From assembly GCA_003153055.1 (NCBI GenBank), contig PMBV01000264.1:1-36623 (forward strand): 36,623 nucleotides of DNA, read 5' to 3'. A model generated the notes under the pieces. The model did not search any database and was not told the DNA's origin. It saw nothing but the letters and a program-made list of their open reading frames with translations. How positions within the stretch are numbered: the stretch's first letter is position 1; each line of letters starts with the position of its first letter. Source of the DNA: Myxococcales bacterium. Lineage in GTDB: Bacteria; Myxococcota; Myxococcia; Myxococcales; Myxococcaceae. This document shows positions 8,468 to 16,770 of this stretch, piece by piece. Position numbers and translations under genes: made by a program.

Positions 8468-9280
8468 TCAGAACGCGCCGCGCACTCCCAGCATGGCCCC
8501 GCCCGGCTCCACTCCAACGCCGAGGCTCACCGGGTTCTCCGCGAAGCCCAGCCCGAGAAGAATCGCCGAGGCGACGAGTGCTAAGCCACTGACACAGAAG
8601 CTCCCGATGCTCAGCGCCCTGAGCTGGGATGCCTCAGTCCGGAGCGTGGCGGCGTTTCCTGGATCGGTGACGATGGACTCGGCCTCAGCGACGACATCGG
8701 CTCGCCGGACCATGACACCCGTGCCGCCCGCCGCGCCGACGACCGCCAGCGCCAGGAGGCCCCAGCCCACTTTTCGGAGCGCGGGTGAGGTGGTGCTGGC
8801 ATGAACCGCCGGCGAGATCGCGAGCCTCTGGAGCTCCCCCGAAGAGAGGTCGGCCGCGAGCACCTTGGCGCCATGCTCCACCACGCTCGAGACGCGCCCC
8901 TCGTCGACGCCGCCCTCGAAGAAGGTGCTCAGCGGTTGGCCGCTCTCGGTCGAGACCACCCGGAGTGTCACCCGCAGGCCGTCGGGGCCGGCTGAGCGGA
9001 TGCTTCCCTCGAGCACGCCCTGAACGCCCAGCGCCTCACCGAAGGCCGGGGCACAGCGCTCCTCGCAGGCAAACAGCTCGGCCTTCTTGGCGTGGCCCAG
9101 GCGAGCGCTAGCCTGCGCCGGGGTGATGACGGTGACACCTCCAGCCACGAGCACCTTGGTGGCGAGCTCGAGGAACGTCTCGCCGCGCTGGTTGTAGAGC
9201 CCAGTGACCGTGACGTGCGCAGCCGCCAACTGTATCGGCGCGGCGCCCAGCAACACCCCCACGACAATCCCCACGAACAT
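8468..9280 (-). CDS. Exported membrane-associated protein, unknown function
   Basis: I start at ATG 9280 because GGAGGT precedes it by 7 bases; the longer open frame to 9487 lacks such a site. The 270-residue product begins with a signal peptide (FVGIVVGVLLGAAPIQLAAA). A ~110-residue alpha/beta domain follows (LELATKVLVAGGVTVITPAQ, GEALGVQGVLEGSI, LRVTLRVVSTESGQPL), which has the look of the CsgG/FlgO-like or protein-concentration domains found in many myxobacterial exported proteins. After that come two hydrophobic segments, WGLLALAVVGAAGGTGVMV and SIGSFCVSGLALVASAILLGLGF. Two Cys residues (FACEERC) may form a disulfide. The domain resemblance is by eye only. It lies downstream of tex on the same strand but 339 bases away, so it probably has its own promoter. 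Confidence 0.7.
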   Translation of the reverse strand: MFVGIVVGVLLGAAPIQLAAAHVTVTGLYNQRGETFLELATKVLVAGGVTVITPAQASARLGHAKKAELFACEERCAPAFGEALGVQGVLEGSIRSAGPDGLRVTLRVVSTESGQPLSTFFEGGVDEGRVSSVVEHGAKVLAADLSSGELQRLAISPAVHASTTSPALRKVGWGLLALAVVGAAGGTGVMVRRADVVAEAESIVTDPGNAATLRTEASQLRALSIGSFCVSGLALVASAILLGLGFAENPVSLGVGVEPGGAMLGVRGAF

Positions 9281-9619
9281 GATGCGACCTCCGTACGCGA
9301 AGGAGGGAAATAGCACGGTGCCACCATTCACGAGAAGGCGCGGCAGACTCCAAGCGCGGAGTGCCCAACGGCGAGGAGACCCGCGACCCGCGCGAAGAGG
9401 GGTGCTCGCTGCGTCGGCGTGACGGGCGGGGAGCCAGCGCATAGTGCCCGAGCAAGCCATCAGCCCCACCGCTCCATTGCGCCGCACAATGAGAACACTG
9501 GCTGTTCTTATTGTGCGACCGGACCTCGCAGTCCTGCTGCAGGGAGCTGGGCCCGGAGCCCTCGGTGGTCGGCCATCTGCTCGAGGTCCGCCGACACCGA
9601 CGACCGCGCGGTCGCCACC
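9281..9619. other. Intergenic region between tex and the exported protein gene
   Basis: I see no convincing gene here. The region holds the long inverted repeat at 9483-9517, a 14-bp perfect palindrome CGACCGCGCGGTCG at 9601-9614 directly behind the tex stop, and the ribosome binding site of the downstream gene near 9281-9295. ORFs crossing it on either strand have no start signal and no protein-like composition. Confidence 0.6.
9483..9517. promoter_or_regulatory. 15-bp-arm inverted repeat (hairpin or operator)
   Basis: The left arm CGCACAATGAGAACA (9483-9497) and the right arm TGTTCTTATTGTGCG (9503-9517) are inverted copies with one differing pair and a 5-base spacer CTGGC. On the plus-strand RNA the odd pair is a G-U wobble, so the stem is continuous; on the minus strand it is an A-C mismatch. 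No T-run follows on either side. A further related half-copy, ATTGCGC, precedes it at 9476-9482. It could be a terminator for tex (about 100 bases past its stop), an operator, or a remnant of a mobile element. Confidence 0.6.
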
Positions 9620-11854
9620 TCACCGCCGCGTGGAGAGCCTCGGGGCGTTGAAGTGGCCTCGCGCGGAGGCCGGTGGCGGCCCCTGGAGCGCCTTGATGGA
9701 CAGCCCGATGCGTCCGCGCGCCTCATCGACCTGCAGCACCTTCACCTTCACCCGGTCGCCAACCTTGACGACCTCCGAGGGGTCCTTGACGAAGGTGTTG
9801 GCGAGCTCACTGACGTGCACCAGCCCGTCTTGGTGGACACCGATGTCGACGAAGGCTCCGAAGGCGGCGACGTTGGTGACGATGCCGTTGAGCACCTGGC
9901 CCGGCTTCACGTGGCCCAGCTCGGTGATGTTCGGGTCGAAGCCCACCTCGACGAACTCGGCCCGGGGGTCACGGCCTGGTTTCTTGAGCTCGAGGACGAT
10001 GTCGGCCAGCGTCGGGAGGCCCAGCCCGGCCGCCTCGTCGACGTAGCGCTTGGGCTCGACCTTCCCCGCCAGCGAGTCGTCACCCACCAGCGCCTTCCGC
10101 GTCACGCCGAGGTCCTTCGCCATCTTCGTCACCACCGTGTAGCGCTCGGGGTGCACGGCGCTCGCATCGAGGGGCTCGCTGCCACCGGTGATGCGGAGAA
10201 ACCCGGCGCATTGCTCGAAGGCCCGGGCCCCGAGCCGCGGCACGTCCTTGAGCTCGGCGCGAGTGGCGAAGGCGCCGTGCTGGGCCCGGTAGGCGACGAT
10301 GGCCGAGGCCAGCGCCGGCCCCAGCCCCGCGACGTAGCGCAGCAGCGTCGGCGAGGCGGTGTTGAGCTCGACGCCTACCCGGTTGACCACCCGCTCCACC
10401 ACTCTGTCGAGCTCGGCGCCGAGAGCTGACTGGTCGACGTCGTGCTGGTACTGGCCAACGCCGATGCTCTTGGGGTCGATCTTCACCAACTCGGCGAGCG
10501 GGTCCTGCAGGCGGCGGCCGATGGACACGGCGCCCCGCAACGTCACGTCGAGCGACGGCAGCTCGGCGCGCGCGACCTCAGACGCCGAGTACACCGAGGC
10601 GCCGGCTTCGCTGACGCTCACCACCTTCACGTCCTTGGCGATGGCCCCGGCGAGCTGGAGCTTCTTCACGAAGGCCTCGGTCTCCCGGCCAGCGGTGCCG
10701 TTGCCGATGCCGATGGCCACGCTGGGGTGCTGCTTGAGCAGGCGGGCGAGCTGGACCCCGGCCTCCGACTCTCGACCGGTGTGCGGGTAGATGGTCTCGT
10801 GGGCCAGCACCTCGCCCTTGGCGTCGAGGGCGGCGACCTTGCACCCCGTGCGCAGGCCCGGGTCGATGGCCAGCACCGGCTTCCCACCGAGCGGCGCGGC
10901 GAGCAACAGCGCGGTGAGATTCTTGGCGAAGACGGCGATGGACTCCTCGTCGGCTCGCTCCTTCAAGGCCCGCCGGCGCTCGCTCTCGAGAGAGGGCAAG
11001 AGGAGCCGCTCGGTGGCGTCCTCCAGGGCCGACTCCATCTCGGAGGCCAGCACCGGCGCCGCGCCCCGGCGCACCACCGCCTGGCGCACCCTCGAGCGCA
11101 CCGTTTGAGGCTCGAGCTCGAGCGACACCTTGAGCAGGCCCTCGGTCTCTCCGCGCTCGGCGGCGAGTATTCGGTGCGAAGGAGCCTGAGTGGCGCGCTC
11201 CCGCCGGCCGAGGTGGTCAGCGTACTTCGCCAGCTCGGGTGCCTTCGACTTGCCGCGAGCGACCTCGACGCTGAGCTCGGCCTCGTCGACGAAGAGCTGC
11301 CGAATCGTCGCGCGGAGCTCGGGCCGCTCGGCGATGGCCTCGGCCACGATGTCCCGTGCCCCGGCCCAGACCGAGTCGACGTCGGGCAACTCCTTGTCGA
11401 CCGAGAGGTAGGGTCGCGCCAGGGCGTCACGGGTGCCGGCGGCCGCGCCCTGGGCCAGGAGGACGTCGGCGAGTGGTTGGAGCCCTCGCTCGCGCGCCAC
11501 CATCGCGCGGGTCCGCCGCTTGGGGCGAAACGGGAGGTAGAGGTCCTCGAGCGCGGTGACCGTCGTGGCCCCGGCGATGGCCTTCTCGAGCGCGGGGGTC
11601 AGCACGCCTTGCTCGGTGAGGCTCTGGAGAATGGCCTCGCGGCGACCCTCCCTGGTGTCCACGACCTTGGCGTGCGTAGCGATGCGGGCGATGGCCTCGT
11701 CGTCGAGTCCACCGGTGGCCTCCTTGCGGTAGCGAGAGATGAAGGGAACGGTCGCCCCACCCTGCAAGAGCTCGAGGGTGGCGGCGACTCCCCTGACGGG
11801 AAGGGAGAGCTCACGCGAGATGAGGTCCGCGCGGGTCGTGGTGTCGAGAGCCAT
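9620..11854 (-). CDS. tex: Tex-family RNA-binding transcription accessory protein
   Basis: The 744-residue product is close to the normal Tex length (~770). Tex binds nucleic acid in the cytoplasm and is linked to transcription and ribosome-associated processes. Domains in order are the N-terminal helical region (VPFISRYRKEATGGLDDE and LEDLYLPFRPKRRTRA, both diagnostic), a YqgF/RNase H-like domain near residues 325-450 (PVLAIDPGLRTGCKVAALD), tandem helix-hairpin-helix motifs near 500-560 (LLRYVAGLGPALASAI, DVPRLGARAFEQCAGFLRI), and an S1 RNA-binding domain near 650-720 (GQVLNGIVTNVAAFGAFVDI, DGLVHVSELA). A short basic tail ends the protein. The start ATG 11854 has no good Shine-Dalgarno; TATAC lies about a dozen bases upstream, which could be a -10 element for a very short leader. 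Confidence 0.97.
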   Translation of the reverse strand: MALDTTTRADLISRELSLPVRGVAATLELLQGGATVPFISRYRKEATGGLDDEAIARIATHAKVVDTREGRREAILQSLTEQGVLTPALEKAIAGATTVTALEDLYLPFRPKRRTRAMVARERGLQPLADVLLAQGAAAGTRDALARPYLSVDKELPDVDSVWAGARDIVAEAIAERPELRATIRQLFVDEAELSVEVARGKSKAPELAKYADHLGRRERATQAPSHRILAAERGETEGLLKVSLELEPQTVRSRVRQAVVRRGAAPVLASEMESALEDATERLLLPSLESERRRALKERADEESIAVFAKNLTALLLAAPLGGKPVLAIDPGLRTGCKVAALDAKGEVLAHETIYPHTGRESEAGVQLARLLKQHPSVAIGIGNGTAGRETEAFVKKLQLAGAIAKDVKVVSVSEAGASVYSASEVARAELPSLDVTLRGAVSIGRRLQDPLAELVKIDPKSIGVGQYQHDVDQSALGAELDRVVERVVNRVGVELNTASPTLLRYVAGLGPALASAIVAYRAQHGAFATRAELKDVPRLGARAFEQCAGFLRITGGSEPLDASAVHPERYTVVTKMAKDLGVTRKALVGDDSLAGKVEPKRYVDEAAGLGLPTLADIVLELKKPGRDPRAEFVEVGFDPNITELGHVKPGQVLNGIVTNVAAFGAFVDIGVHQDGLVHVSELANTFVKDPSEVVKVGDRVKVKVLQVDEARGRIGLSIKALQGPPPASARGHFNAPRLSTRR

Positions 11855-12098
11855 GGGCGCACCGTATACTGCCTCGTGGCGACGCCGCGCCTCCTTGCGT
11901 CAGTGCAGGGGAGCGCGGCGGGCGGCGATGGCGGGTACGGGCCAACTCCGAGAAGCAGGCCGGTAAGCACAAGGCCACTGGGAGCACCTTCGGTCAGCTC
12001 GATGGCGCGTCGGTACGCTGACGGAAGCCCCAAGGAGCTCGGCCATGGTGCCGCGTCTCTGGGCTCGAAGGGCGGACCATGGGCGTTACATCTCTACC

Positions 12099-12362
12099 AT
12101 GCACACGAATGCGACTCCCTCGAAGGTGTTCAACGCAATCCGCCTCGGGCTGGCGATCATCTTGGGCCTCAGCGCCCTCGCCGCCGTCTCGGTCTACGCG
12201 TTCGCCCCCGAGGTGCTCGGGGAGATCCACGCCCGAGCGGGACTCGGCCAGCCAGCGCCCGAGCGGGCCCAGGTCGAGGACGCGACTCCCCCCGAGCAAG
12301 CGGAGAACGACGTGGCCAACACGGGTGGGGACCTCCGCTCTGCGAGCCATGCTCGGAGGTGA
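12099..12362 (+). CDS. Small single-helix membrane protein (hypothetical)
   Basis: From ATG 12099 the product is 87 residues: a short polar N-terminus (MHTNATPSKVFNAIR), one clear hydrophobic helix (LGLAIILGLSALAAVSVYAFAP), then a charged tail rich in Glu, Ala and Pro. This ordering looks like a real bitopic membrane protein and not a shadow frame, but there is no strong ribosome binding site. No family is recognised. It lies 244 bases from the divergent tex gene. The frame is open upstream to 12045. Confidence 0.45.
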   Translation: MHTNATPSKVFNAIRLGLAIILGLSALAAVSVYAFAPEVLGEIHARAGLGQPAPERAQVEDATPPEQAENDVANTGGDLRSASHARR

Positions 12363-12704
12363 CGCGCCCAAAGACGTCGCCGGCCCGCGGGGAACCGAGG
12401 CTGCTACGCTGGCGGCGCGGCGGCCGCTGCTGAGTGCGTGGCCGCGTGGAGCGCCGCCTTGGCAGTGAGCCGCTGCGCCTCGGAGAGTACCAAGGGGTAG
12501 AAATCCTCCAGCAGCACGATGGCCTGCTCAGGTGCCTCGGGCGGCACGATGGCCCGCACGAACCGGTCCTCCGCCAGAGTGAGCGCTCGGCGGCCCTTGG
12601 TGCGGCACTGGTACTGGGCTTCGCATGCGGGCCGCTGGGGACCGGCCGGCCCCAGCAGACTGCTTCGGTTCGCCGCCTTCCTTCTGCTCTCCTCCGTCGA
12701 AGCG
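12363..12704. other. Region without a complete gene between small protein and hybrid kinase
   Basis: The 342 bases contain the coding-like, start-less minus-strand frame described separately (12404-12715). The plus-strand frames crossing it are Arg-rich shadows. No terminator-like hairpin was evident for the kinase gene that ends at 12705. Confidence 0.5.
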
Positions 12705-12715
12705 CTACATGGCGG
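12404..12715 (-). pseudogene. Coding-like frame with no start codon (possible gene remnant)
   Basis: On the minus strand this frame is open for 104 codons and ends at TAG (12404-12406). Its last 60 codons read like a genuine protein end (LTLAEDRFVRAIVPPEAPE, then AIVLLEDFYPLVLSEAQRL) with strong G/C at third positions. No ATG, GTG or TTG lies near its beginning; only CTG codons do, although a purine-rich GGAGGAGAGCAGAAGGAAGG precedes them. It overlaps the 3' end of the kinase gene by 11 bases. It may be the 3' remnant of a decayed gene, a gene starting at CTG, or a chance frame. I do not recognise a family. Confidence 0.3.
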
Positions 12716-14420
12716 TCACCCTCTGAGCAGCCCAGAGGTGGTCGAGCTTCTCCCGGAGCGCGGCTGAGGTCAGCGGTTTGACGAGCGTGTCATCCATCCC
12801 CGCGGCGAGACACTCGTCGAGCTCCTCCCGGTAGGCCGACGCGGTCAGCGCGACGATCATCACCTGCCGCCGCGGCTCGGGCAACTTCCGGATTCGGGCG
12901 GTCGCTTCGAAGCCATCCATCACCGGCATCTGACAATCCATCAGCACCAGCCGAAAGTCACGGACCGCCACGGCCTCCACCGCCTCCTGGCCGTTCTGCA
13001 CGACCTCCACCTCGAAGCCGAGCCGCTCGCACAACCCCCTGGCCACCACCTGATTGATGGGGTTGTCCTCCACCACCAGCACTCGGCCGTGCTCGAGGCT
13101 CGCGCCGCCGCCCGGCACAGGCAACTGCAGAGAGACCGGGGCGCTCGTCACCGAAGCCGGAACCCGGAAGCGAAAGGTCGAGCCCTCGTTCGGCGTGCTG
13201 GTGACGGTGACCGACCCTCCCATCAACTGGGCGAGCTGGGCGGTGATGGCGAGGCCGAGTCCGGTGCCGCCGAAGCGGCGCGTCGTGGTGTCGTCGGCCT
13301 GGTGGAACGGCTTGAACAGACGGCTCACCGCCTCGGGGCTCATCCCGATGCCCTCGTCCTCGACGGAGAGCTCGAGCCAGCCGTCGTCCCACCGCGCGCT
13401 CACCCGCACCACGCCGCTGTGTTCGGTGAACTTGACCGCGTTGCCGAGGAGGTTGAGCAGCACCTGCCTCAAGCGGAGCGGGTCGCCCTCGATCCACGGG
13501 GGCACCGACGGGGCCACGCTCGACTCCACCGAGACGCCCCGGGCGCTGGCGCTCGAGGCGACCAGGGCGCTGACGTCGTGGAGGATCGCCTGCACCGACA
13601 CCGACGCTCGCTCGAGCTTGAACTGGCCCGCCTCGAGCTTGGTGAGGTCCAGGAGATCGTTGATGAGCGCCACCATCGCCTCACCGCTCCGCCGGAGGAG
13701 CGCGAGGTGCTCGAGCTGGGTCGGCCCCAGGGGACTGGCGGAGAGGAGCTCGGCCAGACCGATGACGCCGTTCATCGGCGTGCGGAGCTCATGGCTGACG
13801 TTGGCGAGGAAGAGGCCCCGAGCCCGCGCGGCCTGCTCCGCCTGGCGAGCGTGACGACTCCGCTGCGTCTCGAAGACGGCGGCGAGCGCGGTGAAGCCGA
13901 GGAGGAACTGGCCGACGTCGATGGCGCTGGCCAAGGGAATGGGCGGGGGGGCGTGAAAGTGGAAGCCGCTGGCCCTGAGCCCGACGGCCGCCACCGCGCC
14001 GAGGGCCCCGTCGACCAGTCCCTCCCAGGCCCCACGTTGTCCGAGGACCAGCGCGGACGTCATCGGAACCAGCGCGAACCAGTAGTACTGCTCGCGCTCC
14101 AGCTGCTCGGTCTGGAGGCATATCAACACCAAGAAGCCGGCGAGGAGCACCCGCTCGAAGCGGGCCACCTGGCAGAAGGTGACTCGCTTCACCCGGAGCA
14201 AGAGGAGCCCGCAGACCATCGAGGCCGCGAAGCCGGTGATGACGAGATCGGCGAGCCAGTTCGCGTCGAGCATCCCCTGGATGGCCGTGAGGGCCGACAC
14301 CACCAGCCCGACGGCGATCTGCCCCACCAGGTAGCGGATCCGCTGCGACTCCTCGGCAGATGCGTCGGGGCGAAGCCACCGGGCCACTTCCTCGATGCGT
14401 CTCGCCGGCTGTCCGAGCAT
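12705..14420 (-). CDS. Membrane hybrid histidine kinase with receiver domain
   Basis: The 571-residue protein begins with a membrane region of about six helices (residues ~28-185, for example VGQIAVGLVVSALTAI and MVCGLLLLRV). It continues with a HisKA domain whose phospho-accepting His210 lies in LANVSHELRTPMNG, an HATPase domain (NLLGNAVKFTEHSG, DEGIGMSPEAV, FGGTGLGLAI), and a C-terminal receiver (RVLVVEDNPINQVVA) with phospho-acceptor Asp495 in LMDCQMPVMDG and the conserved Lys in TLVKPLTS. It is a complete phosphorelay kinase lacking an HPt domain, so a separate HPt or regulator must take the phosphate. The ATG at 14420 directly follows GAGG with TATACC just upstream, which suggests a short-leader or leaderless transcript. 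It is transcribed divergently from the SLATT gene across 525 bp, so co-regulation is possible but unproven. Confidence 0.95.
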   Translation of the reverse strand: MLGQPARRIEEVARWLRPDASAEESQRIRYLVGQIAVGLVVSALTAIQGMLDANWLADLVITGFAASMVCGLLLLRVKRVTFCQVARFERVLLAGFLVLICLQTEQLEREQYYWFALVPMTSALVLGQRGAWEGLVDGALGAVAAVGLRASGFHFHAPPPIPLASAIDVGQFLLGFTALAAVFETQRSRHARQAEQAARARGLFLANVSHELRTPMNGVIGLAELLSASPLGPTQLEHLALLRRSGEAMVALINDLLDLTKLEAGQFKLERASVSVQAILHDVSALVASSASARGVSVESSVAPSVPPWIEGDPLRLRQVLLNLLGNAVKFTEHSGVVRVSARWDDGWLELSVEDEGIGMSPEAVSRLFKPFHQADDTTTRRFGGTGLGLAITAQLAQLMGGSVTVTSTPNEGSTFRFRVPASVTSAPVSLQLPVPGGGASLEHGRVLVVEDNPINQVVARGLCERLGFEVEVVQNGQEAVEAVAVRDFRLVLMDCQMPVMDGFEATARIRKLPEPRRQVMIVALTASAYREELDECLAAGMDDTLVKPLTSAALREKLDHLWAAQRVTAM

Positions 14421-14945
14421 CCTCAGGTATAACCGGCGCTGGCGGTCGGCTCGGTGCGGCGGGGTTGGCCGGGCAACTGGCCCTTGGGGTACCCCCGTGA
14501 CCGAGGGCCTGGGGAGTCTAAGCGGTCAAGCCAGACACACCACCACCACCCTCGAGATTCACTCCCAATGCGTGCGCAGTCACTGGTGACAAGGCGACAA
14601 CGATCCCGACGACCGTCCAGCGTGCAACCAACACAGACACTCCCATTTAGCACGAACCCGGCCATCCGCGTCGTCGAGCACTCTCCCATGTGGTCCCCGC
14701 GTGTCAAGCCGCCGCCTTGCTCGTCCACCTCGCGGCCGCGAGATTCTCGAGCAGCTGCCAGCCCGAGGGGCCACGACACCCACATCCCTCGACCGGCGTC
14801 CCCGGGTGGGTCGCCCGGCCTTGAGGCGAACGAGCACCGTGCACCGAGGGGGCGAGCCTCGCTATGCTCCGATGGAGCAGCTATTTGCGCCGCCAGGTTC
14901 AACGAGGCGCACGGATGTTCCACAGACCGCATACAACTTCGGGCC
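14421..14945. other. Long divergent intergenic region between hybrid kinase and SLATT gene
   Basis: Frames on both strands cross these 525 bases, but none has protein-like composition and a ribosome binding site together. The frame of the SLATT gene is open through the region back to 14454; the translation there is low-complexity Pro/Arg/Ser and is not convincing. The kinase promoter should lie at the left edge (TATACC near 14427-14432 on the minus strand) and that of the SLATT gene near the right edge, but no clear -35/-10 pair is visible. A small RNA cannot be excluded. Confidence 0.4.
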
Positions 14946-15875
14946 ATGTCAGACACGAAACCAGCCGCGAACCCGCCCCGCCCCCCACCCTCGGCTCCTC
15001 TTGTCGTCGGCAAGAACAACCTCCGCACCGCGCCCATCTCTCCACCCCTTGGTGCCGGCGCCCCGGAGGGCCTCTCTCAGGTCTACGAGGCCCTGGTGAA
15101 GAAGGCCGAGGAGGCCCTCCGCTGGTACGAGGTGAGCCAGCGCGGCAAGCGGCGCGGCGCTCGCATCACCCGGAGCGTCGCCATCGGCCTCGGCGCCCTG
15201 GCCGCCATCCTCCCCACGGTCATCACCGCCCTCCCGGACCAGCTGGGTGACTACCCGGTGGCGCGCCTGAACCCGGTGGCCACGGCCCTCGGCGTGGTGG
15301 CCGGGACGATGATCCTCCTCGACAAGCTCTACGGCTTCTCCTCGAGCTGGATTCGCTACGCCACCACCTACCAGACCATTCAGGGGAGCCTCGAGGCCTT
15401 CAAGCTCGGGTGGCAGCGCAAGCTCTTCGAGATCCATCCGGCGCAGCCGTCGACCGAGCAGGTCCGCGGGCTGTTCGACTTCCTCGGCGGCTTCCTCGCC
15501 TCGGTCAACGCCGCCGTCCACGGGGAGACCCAGAACTGGGTGGCGGAGTTCAGGGGCGCGCTGGACGAGCTCGACAAGACCGTGGAGGCCCAACGCCTCA
15601 CCGCCGCTGCCGCGCCGATGCCGGGCGCCAGGGGAGCGCTCCGCGTCGAGATCGTCCCCCTCGAGCTCCTCGACGACAAGCGCTGGACGCTCCAGTTGGA
15701 GAACGGCAAGGAGGAGGTCAAGGAGGGGCAATCCTCCGCCGTGGTGACGGCCCTCGAGCCGGGCATCTACAAGCTCCGCGTCGCCGCCCAGAAGAAGGGC
15801 AGGCCGGTGGCGGTGGAGCAGCCCATCGTCATCAAGGCCGGCGAGGTCTTCGAGGTTCGCCTGGAGAAACTCTGA
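14946..15875 (+). CDS. SLATT-domain two-helix membrane protein with C-terminal beta domain
   Basis: The 309-residue product has a Pro-rich N-terminus (1-40), then a SLATT-type module. This is an amphipathic lead (VYEALVKKAEEALRWYEVSQ), a basic stretch, TM1 at about 76-96 (SVAIGLGALAAILPTVITAL), TM2 at about 108-126 (VATALGVVAGTMILLDKLYG), and the diagnostic post-TM segment FGFSSSWIRY-like YGFSSSWIRYATTYQTIQG with FKLGWQRKL. SLATT proteins are predicted pore-forming effectors found with nucleotide second-messenger (SMODS) or SLOG sensors in conflict systems. Residues ~230-309 form an added beta-rich domain (ALRVEIVPLELLDDKRWTLQ, GIYKLRVAAQKKGRPVAVEQ) resembling PEGA/Ig-like units. ATG 14946 is the first Met near the module, but its ribosome binding site is weak. 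No synthase, SLOG or protease partner lies beside it. It ends 15 bases from the convergent lipoprotein gene. Confidence 0.78.
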   Translation: MSDTKPAANPPRPPPSAPLVVGKNNLRTAPISPPLGAGAPEGLSQVYEALVKKAEEALRWYEVSQRGKRRGARITRSVAIGLGALAAILPTVITALPDQLGDYPVARLNPVATALGVVAGTMILLDKLYGFSSSWIRYATTYQTIQGSLEAFKLGWQRKLFEIHPAQPSTEQVRGLFDFLGGFLASVNAAVHGETQNWVAEFRGALDELDKTVEAQRLTAAAAPMPGARGALRVEIVPLELLDDKRWTLQLENGKEEVKEGQSSAVVTALEPGIYKLRVAAQKKGRPVAVEQPIVIKAGEVFEVRLEKL

Positions 15876-15890
15876 GGCAGTGCCGCGGGG

Positions 15891-16580
15891 TCACAGCACG
15901 ACGCCCATCCCCAAGAGCAGGTCGAAGCCGTGCAGGTGGGTGGAGTCGGTCCCGACGCTGCTGGGGCGAGTCTCCAGTGGCGGGAGGCTGCTGTACACCG
16001 AGGCCATGTAGAGCCCCTCGACGCGGAAGAACAGCCACGGGATGGGCCGGACCGACACCCCAAGCGAACCGCCCAGGTAGAGACCTGTATCCGGGCCGCG
16101 GATCACCGCGCGCTCGAACCGACCGACCAGCCCCAGCGTCACCTCGAGCATCCGAGGGTGCGCGGGAATGAGATCGACCCCCACCAGGAGCGGTACCTGA
16201 GCGTCGAGGTTCAGCTTCTCCCAGACCTTCCGAGCGCCCACCGATGGCGCGACCGCGAAGGCGAACGGGCCCTCCACGAAGCCCAGGCCGACTTCGACCT
16301 CGCCTCCCAGGAACGAGACCCGCCCGCCCAGGTCGACGTGCTCGCTGAGCCCATGGCGAGCCTGCACCGCCACCAGGGGCATTTGCACCTCGCTCAGCTT
16401 GGAGATCTCCACCGGCTCGGAACCGTAGCTCGTTCGAAAGCCCTCCATCCCGATGACGCCGCCAACGAGCCCGACCTCGGTCTTCCCCTGGTCGAGGATC
16501 CTGGCAGTGCGAAACGCGCCGATCGGGGTACAGCCAGCAAAGCCCAGGACAAGTACCACCGCAGGAAACCAACGCCACAT
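15891..16580 (-). CDS. Surface or outer-membrane lipoprotein, unknown function
   Basis: From ATG 16580 (GGAGAGG 9 bases upstream decides this over the open frame to 16640) the product is 229 residues with a lipoprotein signal (MWRWFPAVVLVLGFAGC, lipidated Cys17). The rest alternates short hydrophobic strands with Gly and aromatic residues (TEVGLVGGVIGMEGF, VDLGGRVSFLGGEVEVGLGF, TGLYLGGSLGVSVRPIPWLF, LLLGMGVVL), which fits an outer-membrane beta-barrel of about eight to ten strands. No specific family is recognised. It is convergent with the SLATT gene and divergent from the MASE3 kinase. Confidence 0.8.
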   Translation of the reverse strand: MWRWFPAVVLVLGFAGCTPIGAFRTARILDQGKTEVGLVGGVIGMEGFRTSYGSEPVEISKLSEVQMPLVAVQARHGLSEHVDLGGRVSFLGGEVEVGLGFVEGPFAFAVAPSVGARKVWEKLNLDAQVPLLVGVDLIPAHPRMLEVTLGLVGRFERAVIRGPDTGLYLGGSLGVSVRPIPWLFFRVEGLYMASVYSSLPPLETRPSSVGTDSTHLHGFDLLLGMGVVL

Positions 16581-16770
16581 CCGACAATTCCTCTCCGGCC
16601 CAGCTGCGTTCTCCCTGCCAGAGTCGCGCGCGAACCTCAAGCAGAACGCGAGGGCTGGGCGACCGATGGGAACCGATCTTGCGCTAGGTTCACAGGCATG
16701 GGCTGCATCGCCTTATTCGAGCTGGTTCATACCCTGGCTTCGGACCTTCTCCCCGCATGCAGAGCGGCCC

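Noticed and set aside
10442..12433. 663-codon plus-strand ORF opposite tex
   Set aside because: It mirrors the tex reading frame exactly over most of its length and is Gly/Arg/Leu/His-rich with no domain; tex itself is unmistakable.
13089..14432. 447-codon plus-strand ORF opposite the hybrid kinase
   Set aside because: It is a high-GC shadow with a composition of Glu/Arg/His/Gly and no motif; all kinase motifs are on the minus strand.
14500..14580. Possible tRNA-like segment (GATTCACTCCC near a GC stem)
   Set aside because: No cloverleaf can be drawn: no anticodon stem, no D-loop and no CCA-adjacent acceptor stem.
14423..15037. 204-codon minus-strand ORF in the kinase/SLATT intergenic region
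   Set aside because: It has no ribosome binding site, it overlaps the start of the SLATT gene, and its translation is Arg/Gly/Ser/Cys-rich without helices or motifs.
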